Assembly: GCA_000492175.2 (NCBI GenBank)
Contig: CP097573.1
Coordinates: forward strand, 2,976,001 to 3,040,000
From: Firmicutes bacterium ASF500
GTDB lineage: Bacteria > Bacillota > Clostridia > Oscillospirales > Oscillospiraceae
Reading direction: 5' to 3'
DNA: 64,000 nt
A program made the translations under genes and the position numbers. Each line of letters opens with the position of its first letter. The stretch's first letter is position 1. The notes beneath the pieces were generated by a model, which ran no database searches, had not been told where the DNA came from, and saw nothing but the letters and a program-made list of their open reading frames with translations. Shown here one piece after another: positions 34,566 to 43,278 of this stretch.

Positions 34566-35495
34566 GTGGCACGCGAAAAAAAGGAAAAGAAAGAAAAGAA
34601 GCCTAAGAAGGCAAAAAAAGAGAAAAAAGAAAAAACCGGGAAAAAAGGCGGCAAGAAAAAACTGCTGCTCATCCTCATCCCCGTCCTCATCCTGATTGCC
34701 GCCGGCGCCTTCGCGGTGGTGCGGTTCGTGCTGCCCAACCTGGGCGGCAAGGAGGTGGACGAGGCGGCCAAGAAGCCCGTCGCGGTGGAGAACTATGAGA
34801 TCGGCGAGGACGCCGCCCCCGCGCTGGACACGGTGTTTGTGGACACTGAGGACCAGAAGGAGGGCCGTCTGCTGGCCAACCGGGGCCCGGAGAAGGAGAG
34901 CAAGGGTGAGGAGCCTGCGGTAGAGGGGCGCATCTATATCTATGAGATGGAAAATTACGCCTCTGTGGTGGGCCGCTATCTGGACCTTCTGATGGGCGAG
35001 GAGCAGGGCTTCCAGCTGGTGGACGAGACCTATCTGATTCTGGAGGAGCGGCCCGAGCTGGCCGACGAGGAGGGCTCGCTGACCCTGGCTAAGACCTCCG
35101 TCCAGGAGGGGCGGGTCTTCCAGCTGGCCATCGGCTGGTCCCAGGCCAACGGCAACCTGACCATTCGGACCTCCGTCCCTGAGGGGAAGCTCCACCGCCC
35201 AGAGAAGGAAAAGGAGGACGACGGTCCCCCGCCCGCCAGCGTCCGGGAGCAGCTGGATGCTCTGGAGCAGCTCACCCCCGCTCAGCTGACCCTGCCGGGC
35301 AACTCCATGAGCTCCTATGAGATTTACCCCATAGAGGGCTTTGTCACCATCGACGGGAACCTCTGCCGACGCTTCAACTTCTATGACAAGGAGAAGCCGG
35401 GGGATATCGCCGGAATCATCTTCTACAGCGGCGACATGCAGCACACCTACCGGATGGATGTGGACGACAATACTATCATCACGGAGCTGAAATAA
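34566..35495 (+). CDS. Lys-rich single-pass membrane protein, function unknown
   Basis: A GTG start at 34566 gives 309 residues. The first 32 residues are almost all Lys and Glu, followed by one membrane helix (LLLILIPVLILIAAGAFAVV, about 33-52) and an external part with no recognised motif. It follows the FtsA-like gene by 15 nt, so the two are probably an operon, and the strongly basic inner tail could contact its partner or the membrane. Good ribosome site (GGAGTG). Confidence 0.7.
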   Translation: MAREKKEKKEKKPKKAKKEKKEKTGKKGGKKKLLLILIPVLILIAAGAFAVVRFVLPNLGGKEVDEAAKKPVAVENYEIGEDAAPALDTVFVDTEDQKEGRLLANRGPEKESKGEEPAVEGRIYIYEMENYASVVGRYLDLLMGEEQGFQLVDETYLILEERPELADEEGSLTLAKTSVQEGRVFQLAIGWSQANGNLTIRTSVPEGKLHRPEKEKEDDGPPPASVREQLDALEQLTPAQLTLPGNSMSSYEIYPIEGFVTIDGNLCRRFNFYDKEKPGDIAGIIFYSGDMQHTYRMDVDDNTIITELK

Positions 35496-35499
35496 GGGT

Positions 35500-35526
35500 T
35501 AAGAAATGGCGGACTTCTGCCGATAT
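35500..35526 (+). promoter_or_regulatory. Sigma-D promoter of the YjfB-like gene
   Basis: TAAG (35500-35503), 15 bp, GCCGATAT (35519-35526) match the flagellar sigma consensus with one mismatch in each box, 44 nt before the small gene. Confidence 0.75.
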
Positions 35527-35569
35527 TCTGAATGGAGCGACACCCAAAAAGAGGAAGGGAGGGACACCT

Positions 35570-35725
35570 ATGGAAGGACTCAGCGCGGCTCAGTTTCAGA
35601 CGAATTATACCTTTGGCCTGATGAAGATGGCTATGCGGGATGCTGAAGCCCAGGCGCAGGAAATGATCGAGATGATGTCCGAGGTGGCCGCACCCGCCCA
35701 GTACAATTTTGATGTGCGGGTGTGA
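35570..35725 (+). CDS. YjfB-like putative motility protein (51 aa)
   Basis: The ATG at 35570 follows GAGGAAGGGAGG. The 51 residues begin MEGLSAAQFQTNYTFGLMKM and end QYNFDVRV. This matches the YjfB motility family in pattern: a short helix rich in Met, Ala and Gln, then a polar end in 'DVRV'. The function of YjfB is unknown, but its genes sit with flagellar genes or under sigma-D, as here. A strong terminator follows at once, so it is a one-gene unit. Confidence 0.7.
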   Translation: MEGLSAAQFQTNYTFGLMKMAMRDAEAQAQEMIEMMSEVAAPAQYNFDVRV

Positions 35726-35750
35726 CCCGGTCAGATCGTTCCAACAAAAA

Positions 35751-35785
35751 AGCGGCGTGAGCCAATTTGCTCACGCCGCTTTTTC
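35751..35785 (+). terminator. Intrinsic terminator after the YjfB-like gene
   Basis: AGCGGCGTGAGC (35751-35762) pairs with GCTCACGCCGCT (35769-35780) and runs into TTTTT. Confidence 0.95.
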
Positions 35786-35821
35786 ATGGGATGAAATTTT
35801 GGAAAAAGGCAAAACTGACTC

Positions 35822-35878
35822 TTGACAGATCGGGCAAAACCGGTTATGCTGTAGATACCCCACCCCGGGGGGGTATCT
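35822..35878 (+). promoter_or_regulatory. Copper operon promoter with CsoR operator
   Basis: TTGACA (35822-35827), 17 bp, TATGCT (35845-35850) form the promoter. AGATACCCC (35853-35861) and GGGGTATCT (35870-35878) form a perfect inverted repeat over the start point, of the TACCCC...GGGGTA type bound by CsoR. CsoR is encoded at the end of the same operon. Confidence 0.9.
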
Positions 35879-35902
35879 AACATAACAGCGAGGTCAGGTG
35901 AA

Positions 35903-38479
35903 ATGATGGCAAAGCAGAAATTTAATATTACAGGCATGACCTGCTCCGCCTGCTCCGCCCATGTGGAGAAGGCGGTCAACAGACTGGAGGGGGTCAAGAC
36001 CGCCTCGGTCAACCTGCTGGCAAACTCCATGTCGGCGGAATATGACGAGAGTATCCTGTCCCCGGAGGATATTATCAGCGCAGTAATACAGTCCGGATAT
36101 GGGGCCTCCCTGCCCCAGGAGGCGGGAACCAAGGCCGGGCCCGCCCCAAAGGAAGACACCATGGTCCAGGAGCTGGCTGGAATGAAGCGCCGGATGGTCT
36201 GGTCCTTTGTGTTCCTGATTCCGCTGTTCTATATCTCCATGGGGCACATGATGGGCGCGCCCCTGCCCGCCTTCCTGGTGGGACACGAGAACGCCGTGGC
36301 TTTCGGACTGACCCAGCTGCTCCTCACCCTGCCCATTATGTACCTCAACGATAAGTATTACAAGGTGGGCTTTAAAACCCTTTGGAATCGAGCGCCCAAC
36401 ATGGATTCCCTCATTGCCGTGGGCTCCGCTGCCGCCGTAATCTACGGCGTCTTCGCCATCTACCAGATGGGCTGGGGCCTGGGCCGGGGGGACATGGACC
36501 TGGTGGCAAAATACCACATGGACCTGTACTTTGAGTCCGCCGGCATGATTCTCACCCTTATCACCCTGGGCAAATTTTTGGAGACCCGGTCCAAGGGCAA
36601 GACCGGCGAGGCTATCAGCCGCCTGATGGACCTGGCTCCCAAGACGGCCAGCGTGATTCGGGAGGGCGTAGAGACCGAAATTCCCGTGGAGGAGGTCCAG
36701 GTGGGGGACCGGGTGGTAGTCCGGCCCGGTCAGTCCGTCCCGGTGGACGGGGTGATTGTGGAGGGCCAGTCCGCCGTGGACGAGTCCGCCCTCACCGGCG
36801 AGTCCCTGCCCGTGGACAAGGGCCCGGGGGACAAGGTGGCCGCCGCCTCCATCAACAAGTCGGGCTTCTTCACCTTTGAGGCCAGCCGGGTGGGGGAGGA
36901 CACCACCCTGGCCCAGATGATCCGCCTGGTGGAGGAGGCCTCCGCCTCCAAGGCTCCCATCGCCAAGCTGGCCGATAAGGTGTCCGGCGTCTTCGTGCCG
37001 GTGGTGATGGCAATCGCCCTGATCGCCGCCGCAGCGTGGCTGATTACCGGCCACTCCGCGACCCAGGCCCTCACCGCCGGAGTGGCCGTGCTGGTCATCT
37101 CCTGCCCCTGCGCTCTGGGACTGGCTACCCCCGTAGCCATCATGGTGGGCACCGGCAAGGGGGCGGAGAACGGCATTCTGATCAAATCCGCCGAGGCCCT
37201 GGAGACCCTTCACACCATCGACACGGTGGTACTGGACAAGACGGGTACCCTCACCCAGGGCAAGCCGGTGGTCACTGACATCATCCCCGCCCCGGGAAAC
37301 AGCGAAGAGGGTCTGCTCCGTACCGCTTTCTGCCTGGAGGGCCCCTCCGAGCACCCCTTAGCCACCGCCATCGTGGAGGAGGCCGAGCGGCGCAATATTC
37401 CGGTCACCTCGGTGGGCGGCTTTACGGCGGTCCACGGGCGGGGGGTTCAGGCCTCCATTGGCGGCAATATCTGCTTTGGCGGCAACCGGGCCATGGTGGA
37501 GGAGGCGGGTATCAATCCCGGCCCCCTGGCGGGTAAGGCGGACGCGCTGGCCGCTGAGGGCAAGACGCCCCTATACTTTGGGGATGAGACAGACAAAAAA
37601 ATACTAGGCATTATCGCCGTGGCCGACACCCCTAAGCCCTCCAGCAAGGACGCGGTGGCCGCATTCCGGGATCTGGGGCTGGAGGTGGTTATGCTCACCG
37701 GCGACAACCGGCGCACCGCCGAGGCCATCGGCAGGGAGCTGGGGGTCACTCAGGTCATGGCCGAGGTCCTGCCCCAGGACAAGGAGCGGAAAATTTCCGC
37801 CCTCCAGGCCGAGGGCAAGAAAGTCGCCATGGTGGGGGACGGCATTAACGACGCTCCCGCCCTGGCCCGGGCGGAGGTGGGCCTGGCCATCGGAGCGGGC
37901 ACCGATGTGGCGATTGAGAGCGCCGACATTGTGCTGATGAAGTCCGACCTGCTGGACGTAGCCGCCGCCGTGGAGCTGTCCCGGGCCACCATTCGGAACA
38001 TCAAGGAGAATCTGTTCTGGGCCTTTTTCTACAACTCTCTGGGCATCCCACTGGCTGCGGGCGTGTTCTACTACGCCCTCCACTGGCAGCTCAACCCCAT
38101 GTTTGCCGCCGCCGCTATGAGCCTCAGCTCGGTGACGGTGGTGACCAACGCCCTGCGCCTGCGCTTTTTCAAGAGCAAATTCCGGTCTGACACTCCGGCG
38201 GAGCCCGTCTGTAACGGGACCTGCCCCCTGGAGTTGAAGGAAAATACAAATCAAGGAGGAAACAAAACTATGAATAAGACCATGAAAATCGAGGGCATGA
38301 TGTGCGGCCACTGCACCGGACGGGTGGAGAAGGCCCTGTCCGCCATTGACGGCGTGTCCGCCGTGGAGATGAGCCTGGAGGGCAAGTCCGCCACCCTGAC
38401 CCTCAGCAAGGACGTGGACAACCAAGTCCTCACCGACGCCGTCACCCAGGCGGGGTATGAGGTGGTGTCCGTCCAGTGA
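35903..38479 (+). CDS. copA: Copper-exporting P-type ATPase with CopZ-like domain at its C-terminus
   Basis: The 858-residue frame begins at 35903 (or the ATG at 35906). An N-terminal heavy-metal domain has GMTCSAC (C14, C17). The P1B ATPase core shows the membrane motif C401-P-C403, D445-KTGT phosphorylation site, TGDNRRTA and GDGINDAPAL. It pumps Cu(I) outward. Unusually, residues 790-858 are a whole CopZ-type chaperone (GMMCGHC), joined through LKENTNQGGNKT, whose codons include an AAGGAGG ribosome site. The promoter has a CsoR operator, and csoR overlaps the stop by 4 nt. The frame may represent copA and copZ fused by loss of a stop codon. Confidence 0.95.
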   Translation: MMAKQKFNITGMTCSACSAHVEKAVNRLEGVKTASVNLLANSMSAEYDESILSPEDIISAVIQSGYGASLPQEAGTKAGPAPKEDTMVQELAGMKRRMVWSFVFLIPLFYISMGHMMGAPLPAFLVGHENAVAFGLTQLLLTLPIMYLNDKYYKVGFKTLWNRAPNMDSLIAVGSAAAVIYGVFAIYQMGWGLGRGDMDLVAKYHMDLYFESAGMILTLITLGKFLETRSKGKTGEAISRLMDLAPKTASVIREGVETEIPVEEVQVGDRVVVRPGQSVPVDGVIVEGQSAVDESALTGESLPVDKGPGDKVAAASINKSGFFTFEASRVGEDTTLAQMIRLVEEASASKAPIAKLADKVSGVFVPVVMAIALIAAAAWLITGHSATQALTAGVAVLVISCPCALGLATPVAIMVGTGKGAENGILIKSAEALETLHTIDTVVLDKTGTLTQGKPVVTDIIPAPGNSEEGLLRTAFCLEGPSEHPLATAIVEEAERRNIPVTSVGGFTAVHGRGVQASIGGNICFGGNRAMVEEAGINPGPLAGKADALAAEGKTPLYFGDETDKKILGIIAVADTPKPSSKDAVAAFRDLGLEVVMLTGDNRRTAEAIGRELGVTQVMAEVLPQDKERKISALQAEGKKVAMVGDGINDAPALARAEVGLAIGAGTDVAIESADIVLMKSDLLDVAAAVELSRATIRNIKENLFWAFFYNSLGIPLAAGVFYYALHWQLNPMFAAAAMSLSSVTVVTNALRLRFFKSKFRSDTPAEPVCNGTCPLELKENTNQGGNKTMNKTMKIEGMMCGHCTGRVEKALSAIDGVSAVEMSLEGKSATLTLSKDVDNQVLTDAVTQAGYEVVSVQ
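38270..38479 (+). CDS. copZ: CopZ-like copper chaperone, internal in-frame start within copA
   Basis: An ATG at 38270, 10 nt after AAGGAGG (38253-38259), opens a 69-residue protein MNKTMKIEGMMCGHC... in the same frame as copA. It is a heavy-metal-associated domain of normal CopZ length. Independent translation is inferred from the strong ribosome site. The cell could thus make both a free Cu(I) carrier and the fused form. Confidence 0.65.
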   Translation: MNKTMKIEGMMCGHCTGRVEKALSAIDGVSAVEMSLEGKSATLTLSKDVDNQVLTDAVTQAGYEVVSVQ

Positions 38480-38739
38480 AGGCCGACCACGCACAGGTCA
38501 ACCGTCTGCTGAAAACCGCCCGGGGCCAGATCGACGGCATCCTCAAAATGGTGGAGGAGGACCGGTATTGCCTGGATGTCTCCAGTCAGATTATGGCCGC
38601 TCAGTCCATTTTGAAAAAGGCCAACCGGATGGTCCTCCGGGCCCACATGGACTGCTGCGTCCGGGAGGCGGCCTCTTCCGGCGACCCCGGCCCCAAGCTG
38701 GAGGAGCTGGCCGCGCTTCTAGACAAGCTGGCAGAGTAA
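38476..38739 (+). CDS. csoR: Copper-sensing repressor CsoR
   Basis: A GTG start at 38476 overlaps the copA stop (GTGA). The 87 residues carry the Cu(I) ligand set C32, H57 and C61, with the 25 and 4 spacing of known CsoR proteins, plus the helix QVNRLLKTARGQIDGILKMV. CsoR leaves DNA when it binds Cu(I). The operator in front of copA makes this an autoregulated operon. Confidence 0.93.
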   Translation: MKADHAQVNRLLKTARGQIDGILKMVEEDRYCLDVSSQIMAAQSILKKANRMVLRAHMDCCVREAASSGDPGPKLEELAALLDKLAE

Positions 38740-38778
38740 AAAAACCGCCCGATTGGGGCGGTGACGTAAGAAAACATT

Positions 38779-39003
38779 TTAAGCGAGGGCCGGCGTGGCG
38801 TCAAGCTGGGTCATGCCTGTGTACTTCTTTACCACAGAAATGAACTTCCTGACGTTGGTTTTCTTCTGCTCCTGCTGCTTCACTTCCCGCCCCAGGATTT
38901 CCACGACGGCCGTTAACTGTTCCTGCTCCTGTTCATAGTAGCGGGACAGCTTGATAAACCGTTTATCGGACGGCTTGCCGGAAATATTGTCCTCAGAGAG
39001 CTT
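38779..39003 (-). pseudogene. C-terminal remnant of a large serine recombinase
   Basis: The minus strand reads LSEDNISGKPSDKRFIKLSRYYEQEQEQL... to VVKKYTGMTQLDATPALA and a stop. This matches the coiled-coil tail of TnpX-like recombinases (compare [20 protein letters not shown] in the intact enzyme at 21165). About 75 residues remain and the rest is gone. It marks an old element between csoR and the next operon. Confidence 0.75.
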
Positions 39004-39022
39004 TTGTCAAGGGCAAATTTCA

Positions 39023-39066
39023 AAGCACGGGCCATTTGTCTCCGATGTGACAAACGGCCCGCGCTT
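39023..39066 (-). terminator. Terminator of the lipoprotein operon
   Basis: A long imperfect stem (AAGCGCGGGCCGTTTGTC with GACAAATGGCCCGTGCTT on the minus strand) is followed by TTTGAAATTT, 25 nt past the lipoprotein stop. Confidence 0.7.
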
Positions 39067-39091
39067 CGTATTTTCTGCTATATGATAAGCG

Positions 39092-39697
39092 CTACTTGCT
39101 TTCCGCTCCCGCCCAGTGATAGGGCTGGTCAATGGGCCAGGAGAGGCCCAGGATGGGAAGCTCCAGAGGCTGATTCCCCTCCATGTAGTACCAGATATCC
39201 AGCGCGTCCGGGTCGCCGCCCTCCAGGGTGAAGCCCTCCTGCAAGGTTTTCTGGATACTGTCCAAAATCGTCTCCGCGAGCTGGCCCACGTCGTACATAT
39301 GAAATTCCTCTCTCTGCGGGTCGGGCGGGCCAGTAAACAGGGACGATTCGCTGGACAGGCACACGCTCATACCGCCCTTGCCGCTGGTGACCTCCTCCGT
39401 GAGGGTTAAGTCCCAGCCGGTCAGGTCGGCGATGCCCTGGATCAGCTTCTCCGGGGTCAGGTCCCCGTCGTAAGTTATGGGATAGTCGGTGAAGCCGTCG
39501 GCCTTGGTGCCGATATACACCATAGCCACCTGCCCGACGGCTGGGGGCGTCGGTTCGGCGGGGCCCTCCACGGGGGGAGCGCTTACCGTGCCGGAGAGCT
39601 CCAGCGGGGGTTCGCTGGCCTGGGGCGGGGCGGACTGGTTACAGCCCGCCAGCGCCGCGCAGAGGGTCAGCGCGAAAAGAATCGCAAGCTTTTTCAA
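39092..39697 (-). CDS. Lipoprotein of unknown function
   Basis: A TTG at 39697 after AGGAGGAA gives 201 residues. A signal peptide ends in the lipobox LAGC (C19), followed by a Pro/Glu-rich linker and a domain starting VAMVYIGTKADGFTDYPITY. This resembles GerMN-like folds only loosely. The start overlaps the stop of the SLH gene, so they are one operon and the products probably both sit at the cell surface. Confidence 0.75.
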   Translation of the reverse strand: MKKLAILFALTLCAALAGCNQSAPPQASEPPLELSGTVSAPPVEGPAEPTPPAVGQVAMVYIGTKADGFTDYPITYDGDLTPEKLIQGIADLTGWDLTLTEEVTSGKGGMSVCLSSESSLFTGPPDPQREEFHMYDVGQLAETILDSIQKTLQEGFTLEGGDPDALDIWYYMEGNQPLELPILGLSWPIDQPYHWAGAESK

Positions 39698-40640
39698 AAA
39701 TCTTCCTCCTGATGTTCAATGAAATTTTTCAGCATCTGCGCCGCCTGCGCCCGGGTGGCCTGGTCCTGGGGGGCCAACCGACCGTCGCCGCCGCCGTTCA
39801 GGATGCCGTTCTCCACGGCCCAGCGCAGGGCCTCCAGGGCGAAGGGGCTGATCTTGTTCTCGTCGTTGAAATCCAGGTCCTTGGTGGAGGCGGGACTGCC
39901 GGAGTACCGCCAGAGCATGACGGCCAGCTGTTCCCGGGTGATGGGGGCGTCGGGGCCGAAGGTGCCGTCGCCATAGCCGCTCACGATGCCCTGGCTGGCG
40001 GCCCAGCGGACGGCCTCGGCGTACCATTCCCCGCCCGCCACGTCGGAGAACTCCAGGAGATAATCCACTCCGGACGGCCCTCTCTGTTGAACAGGATTTG
40101 GGCGAGCTGGGAGCGGGAGAGGGTGTCGCCCCGCTCCGGGCGGGAGGGTGTGACGGAAACCATGCCGCCCACGTCGGGCTGGGTTACGTCGGGTTTGTAG
40201 GTGGGCGGGGTGTAGCTGCCGCCGGAGGTGTGGGCGGCGTAGCCGCTCTGATCGCCGCAGGAGCACTCATACCAGTGGCCGGAGGCGTCCGACTTCCACT
40301 CATCCTCATAGCTGTGACTGTGCACAGGCGGGATGGTCTCGGTCTGTGTGGTATAGCCGCAGGTGGTGCATTCTTTGTGCTTACTGCCCGCTGTGGAACT
40401 GGTGGCCGCTTGGTCCACAATCCAATCGCTGGGGGTGTGGAGGGTCTTGCTGAATTGATGGTTTTTGGTGCAGTCCGCCACAGCGCAGAAATGCCAGTGC
40501 TGGGTGCCGTCGGAGAGCCACTCATCCTCTTTTGCTTGATGTGTGGCGGAGCCGATATTCGGCTCATCTCCGCCGGGGCGCGTCACTGTGGCACCGCTGA
40601 TCTCAATTTTGTCGCTTGGAACAATGGACTGCGCCGGGAA
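39694..40640 (-). pseudogene. S-layer homology (SLH) protein, frameshifted and 5'-truncated
   Basis: The 3' part encodes SLH units (YLLEFSDVAGGEWYAEAVRW; GYGDGTFGPDAPITREQLAV; NGGGDGRLAPQDQATRAQAA), which anchor proteins to wall polymers. The 5' part, in another frame, encodes repeats of the DEWxSDxxxHWxxC type and another SLH start (DTLSRSQLAQILFNREG). The two frames join near 40080 by a one-base indel. At the 5' end no start or signal peptide is seen. The reading merges near 40610-40650 into sequence belonging to the histidine kinase on the other strand. The gene was therefore probably cut by a rearrangement. Confidence 0.75.
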
Positions 40641-42015
40641 GACGCTGACCATCGCCCAGTCCACCGCCCCGTTCTATGAGGGGAATTACGCGAGAGTCTA
40701 TCCCGCCGCCGTGACTCTGTACTGCGGCTACGCCTATGAGAGCGCATTGATCTCTGAGAGCTTTCAGACCGCCATCCCATCCGCGCTGTCCTTCGCGGCA
40801 GGGCTTTTGCTGCTGGCGCTGTTTCTCTGGCAGGCGGTTCAAAGGCGGCTGGACCCCGGGACGCTGTGCGGAGCGCTGGCGGCGTTTTCCTACCTGTCCA
40901 CCCGAATTATGGATGTCAGCTTTCGGTATCAATATTTTTCCCTGGATGGCAGCATAGCGCCTGTGGACGTGAGCAGCCTGTGCCAGAATTTGACCCTGAT
41001 TATGCTGCTGATTATGCTCCTGTGCAAGCTGTCCGGCTGGCGGCAGGCCGTTTTGAGCGCCGTTACAATCGTGCTGAACGGGATGCTGGTGTTGAATCTC
41101 ATTCTCTCGGCGCGGGAAAATGCCAGCATTACCCTGGTGATATGGTTCTCGTTCCTGGGCACAATAGGGCTTCTTCTGGCGCTGGTCTTTGGGCTCTGGG
41201 AGTGGAACCGGCGGCGGTGGTTTTTCCGCCTTTTCTGTCCCATGACTCTGGCGGGGACGCTCCTGTATGTTCTGCCCACCGCGCTGACCGGGAACCCGGC
41301 CACTTGGACCATCGCTATTTTCCTGCGGCCGCTGACAAATGTGTGCATGCTGACAGCCTTTCTGTCCGCCGCGGTGGAATGGCTCCATGGGGAGCTGGCC
41401 CGCCGGACGGAGGAGCGTCTGCTGGTACAGCGGAGTGAGCTGGCGCAGAGCAGTTATGAGGCTTTGCGGCGGCAGCATGAACAAGTGATGATGCTCCGGC
41501 ACGATATGATGAAGCACTTTCAGCTCCTGCGGCAGACCACCAGTGACGGGAAAACAGCGGAGTATCTGGACGAGCTGATGGGAGAGAATGAAAAAATCCG
41601 CCCTGTTGTACAGAGCGGAAATGAGATGCTGGATATTATCCTGAACGGAAAGCTGAGCGCCGCCGCCGATGCGGGAATCGCGGTGGAGCTGGCCCGGACC
41701 AACGCCCCGGCCAGGCTGCCCCTGACAGACGCGGAGCTATGCTCCCTGGTCATGAACCTTCTGGATAACGCGCTGGAGGCCGCGGCCGGGGCGGAGCGCC
41801 CTTATATCAAGCTGGATTTGTGCGTCAGGGAGCACTTTTTTGTAATCTTCTGCGAGAATTCCACAACGCTGGAGCACATTCAAAGGGAGACCGCGCCGGA
41901 ACACGGGCTGGGGCTTAAAATTATCAAACAGATCGCCGCGCGGTATGATAATCTCCTGGAGGTGGAGTATGGCGCGGACTATTACAGCGTAAAGCTGGCG
42001 ATCCCTCTGGATTAG
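40624..42015 (+). CDS. GHKL sensor histidine kinase (AgrC-like), 5' end probably truncated
   Basis: From the ATG at 40624 (no ribosome site) the protein has a short outside part, about six or seven membrane helices (residues about 55-245) and a kinase part. The phospho-accepting His is in MLRHDMMKHF, the N box in LVMNLLDNALEAA, and the G box in EHGLGLKIIK. This is the AgrC/GHKL type. The partner LytTR regulator is encoded on the opposite strand with stops overlapping by 4 nt, which is unusual; these pairs are normally in tandem. The missing start and the adjacent truncated SLH gene suggest an inversion or deletion whose breakpoint is near 40620. Confidence 0.7.
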   Translation: MDCAGKTLTIAQSTAPFYEGNYARVYPAAVTLYCGYAYESALISESFQTAIPSALSFAAGLLLLALFLWQAVQRRLDPGTLCGALAAFSYLSTRIMDVSFRYQYFSLDGSIAPVDVSSLCQNLTLIMLLIMLLCKLSGWRQAVLSAVTIVLNGMLVLNLILSARENASITLVIWFSFLGTIGLLLALVFGLWEWNRRRWFFRLFCPMTLAGTLLYVLPTALTGNPATWTIAIFLRPLTNVCMLTAFLSAAVEWLHGELARRTEERLLVQRSELAQSSYEALRRQHEQVMMLRHDMMKHFQLLRQTTSDGKTAEYLDELMGENEKIRPVVQSGNEMLDIILNGKLSAAADAGIAVELARTNAPARLPLTDAELCSLVMNLLDNALEAAAGAERPYIKLDLCVREHFFVIFCENSTTLEHIQRETAPEHGLGLKIIKQIAARYDNLLEVEYGADYYSVKLAIPLD

Positions 42016-42737
42016 CCGCGCAGATAGCTCAGAAGGCTCTTTTTCAAAGTGGAAATCCGATACTTGCTGACGGGGATTGTCTTCCCGTCAGCAAGTTCTA
42101 TTTCACGGGGGCGCAGGTGCTTGACAAAGGCGAGATTGACTAGAATGGTCCGGTGGCAGAAGGTGAAGCTCCGCTCCGGCAGCATGGCCGCCAGCTCGGA
42201 GAGCCTCGCGGGGGTTTCGATGGGGCCGCTGGTGAGCTGAAGCCTCGACCCCCGCTCCCAGGATTCCGCGTAAATAATGTCGGAGGGGGACAGCTTGCTC
42301 TGGCCCTTTTCCGTGGGGAGCAGGAGTTCCTTTTTCTCGCAAAAGGTTTTGTAGCAGTACAAAAGAGCCTCCCGGAGCTGCGGCTGCTGGAGCGGCTTTG
42401 CCAGATAGCGGGCGGCGGATACCTCGTACCCCCGCAGAGCCATTTCCCGGTTGGACGAGAAAAAGATGATGGCGCTGCCGTCCCCCAGCGCTCGCAGGGC
42501 GGCGGCAAGCGCCATCCCGTCCATGCCGTCCATCATCACGTCCAGCAGAAGGAGCTGAAATTGCGCGCCGTTTTGGATCGCGGTGAGCAGGGCTGAGGCG
42601 CTGTCGTAACAGGACAGGGAGCAGGGCAGGGCCTCAGCCGCCATAATCTCACGGGTCAGGCCGGCGGCCTGCCGGAGATCTGTAGGTTCGTCGTCGCAGA
42701 CGGCGATTTGCAGCCGCGGGCTGAGATGTTCCGGCAT
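42012..42737 (-). CDS. LytTR-family response regulator (AgrA-like)
   Basis: The ATG at 42737 after GGGAGGG gives 241 residues. A receiver domain (IAVCDDE; phosphorylated Asp in LLLLDVMMDG; Lys in YLAKPL) is followed by a LytTR DNA-binding domain (IIYAESWERGSRLQL; SFTFCHRTILVNL; IPVSKYRISTLKK). It would act with the GHKL kinase that faces it. No peptide-signal gene was found nearby. Confidence 0.9.
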   Translation of the reverse strand: MPEHLSPRLQIAVCDDEPTDLRQAAGLTREIMAAEALPCSLSCYDSASALLTAIQNGAQFQLLLLDVMMDGMDGMALAAALRALGDGSAIIFFSSNREMALRGYEVSAARYLAKPLQQPQLREALLYCYKTFCEKKELLLPTEKGQSKLSPSDIIYAESWERGSRLQLTSGPIETPARLSELAAMLPERSFTFCHRTILVNLAFVKHLRPREIELADGKTIPVSKYRISTLKKSLLSYLRG

Positions 42738-43278
42738 GATGTGACCCTCCCGGATCGTTTTCCTATCCCCATTATACCACAGTTTCCCACTGTGGGACAA
42801 AGAACAGCAATTGTTGACGCGGAAGGCGATCTATAACTACACGAAAAGTCATCTTTTCGGGTGATTTCCGGCCCTGCCCAGTTACCAGGCGTTTTGCTGC
42901 AGATTGAACCGTATTGCTGGAGCGTTTCGGGCTTTATCAGAAATTTGGCTGGAGGCAATTCAAGCCCGCAGCGAGGATTCCCATTGCTATGCGGTGGATT
43001 CCTGCTCAATTATGCTGGCAAGGCGTTCCAAATCAGCCAGGCCTCTCTTTGTGACCTCTGGGCTGCCAAACAGATTGATTTGGATCGTGCTCCTGTTGCC
43101 AACGGAAAACTTTTTGCTGACCGTGGCTACACCGGCGCTGCCTGGAAAGCCGCGCTTCGGGATAACCGGGCAATCGAACTTACTGGCCTTTTCTTTCTTA
43201 TCTTTTCTTCTCTTGCTTTTTGCCTGTTTTTATTGCTTTTCTACCATTGATTGCCATTCAGAAAGGAGACTGCAAACC
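42738..43278. other. Gene-poor stretch with possible transposase debris
   Basis: No intact gene is present. A segment near 43080-43170 reads NGKLFADRGYTGAAWKAALR in one frame, similar in style to DDE transposase fragments, but too short to assign. The stretch precedes two clearer transposase remnants. Confidence 0.4.

Noticed and set aside
32919..35444. Long open frame on the minus strand opposite the FtsA-like and membrane-protein genes
   Set aside because: It mirrors GC-rich codon use of the real genes, lacks a ribosome site and shows low-complexity Leu/Gly/His sequence with no domain.
35894..37354. 486-codon minus-strand frame opposite copA
   Set aside because: Shadow of the P-type ATPase; no start signals or motifs.
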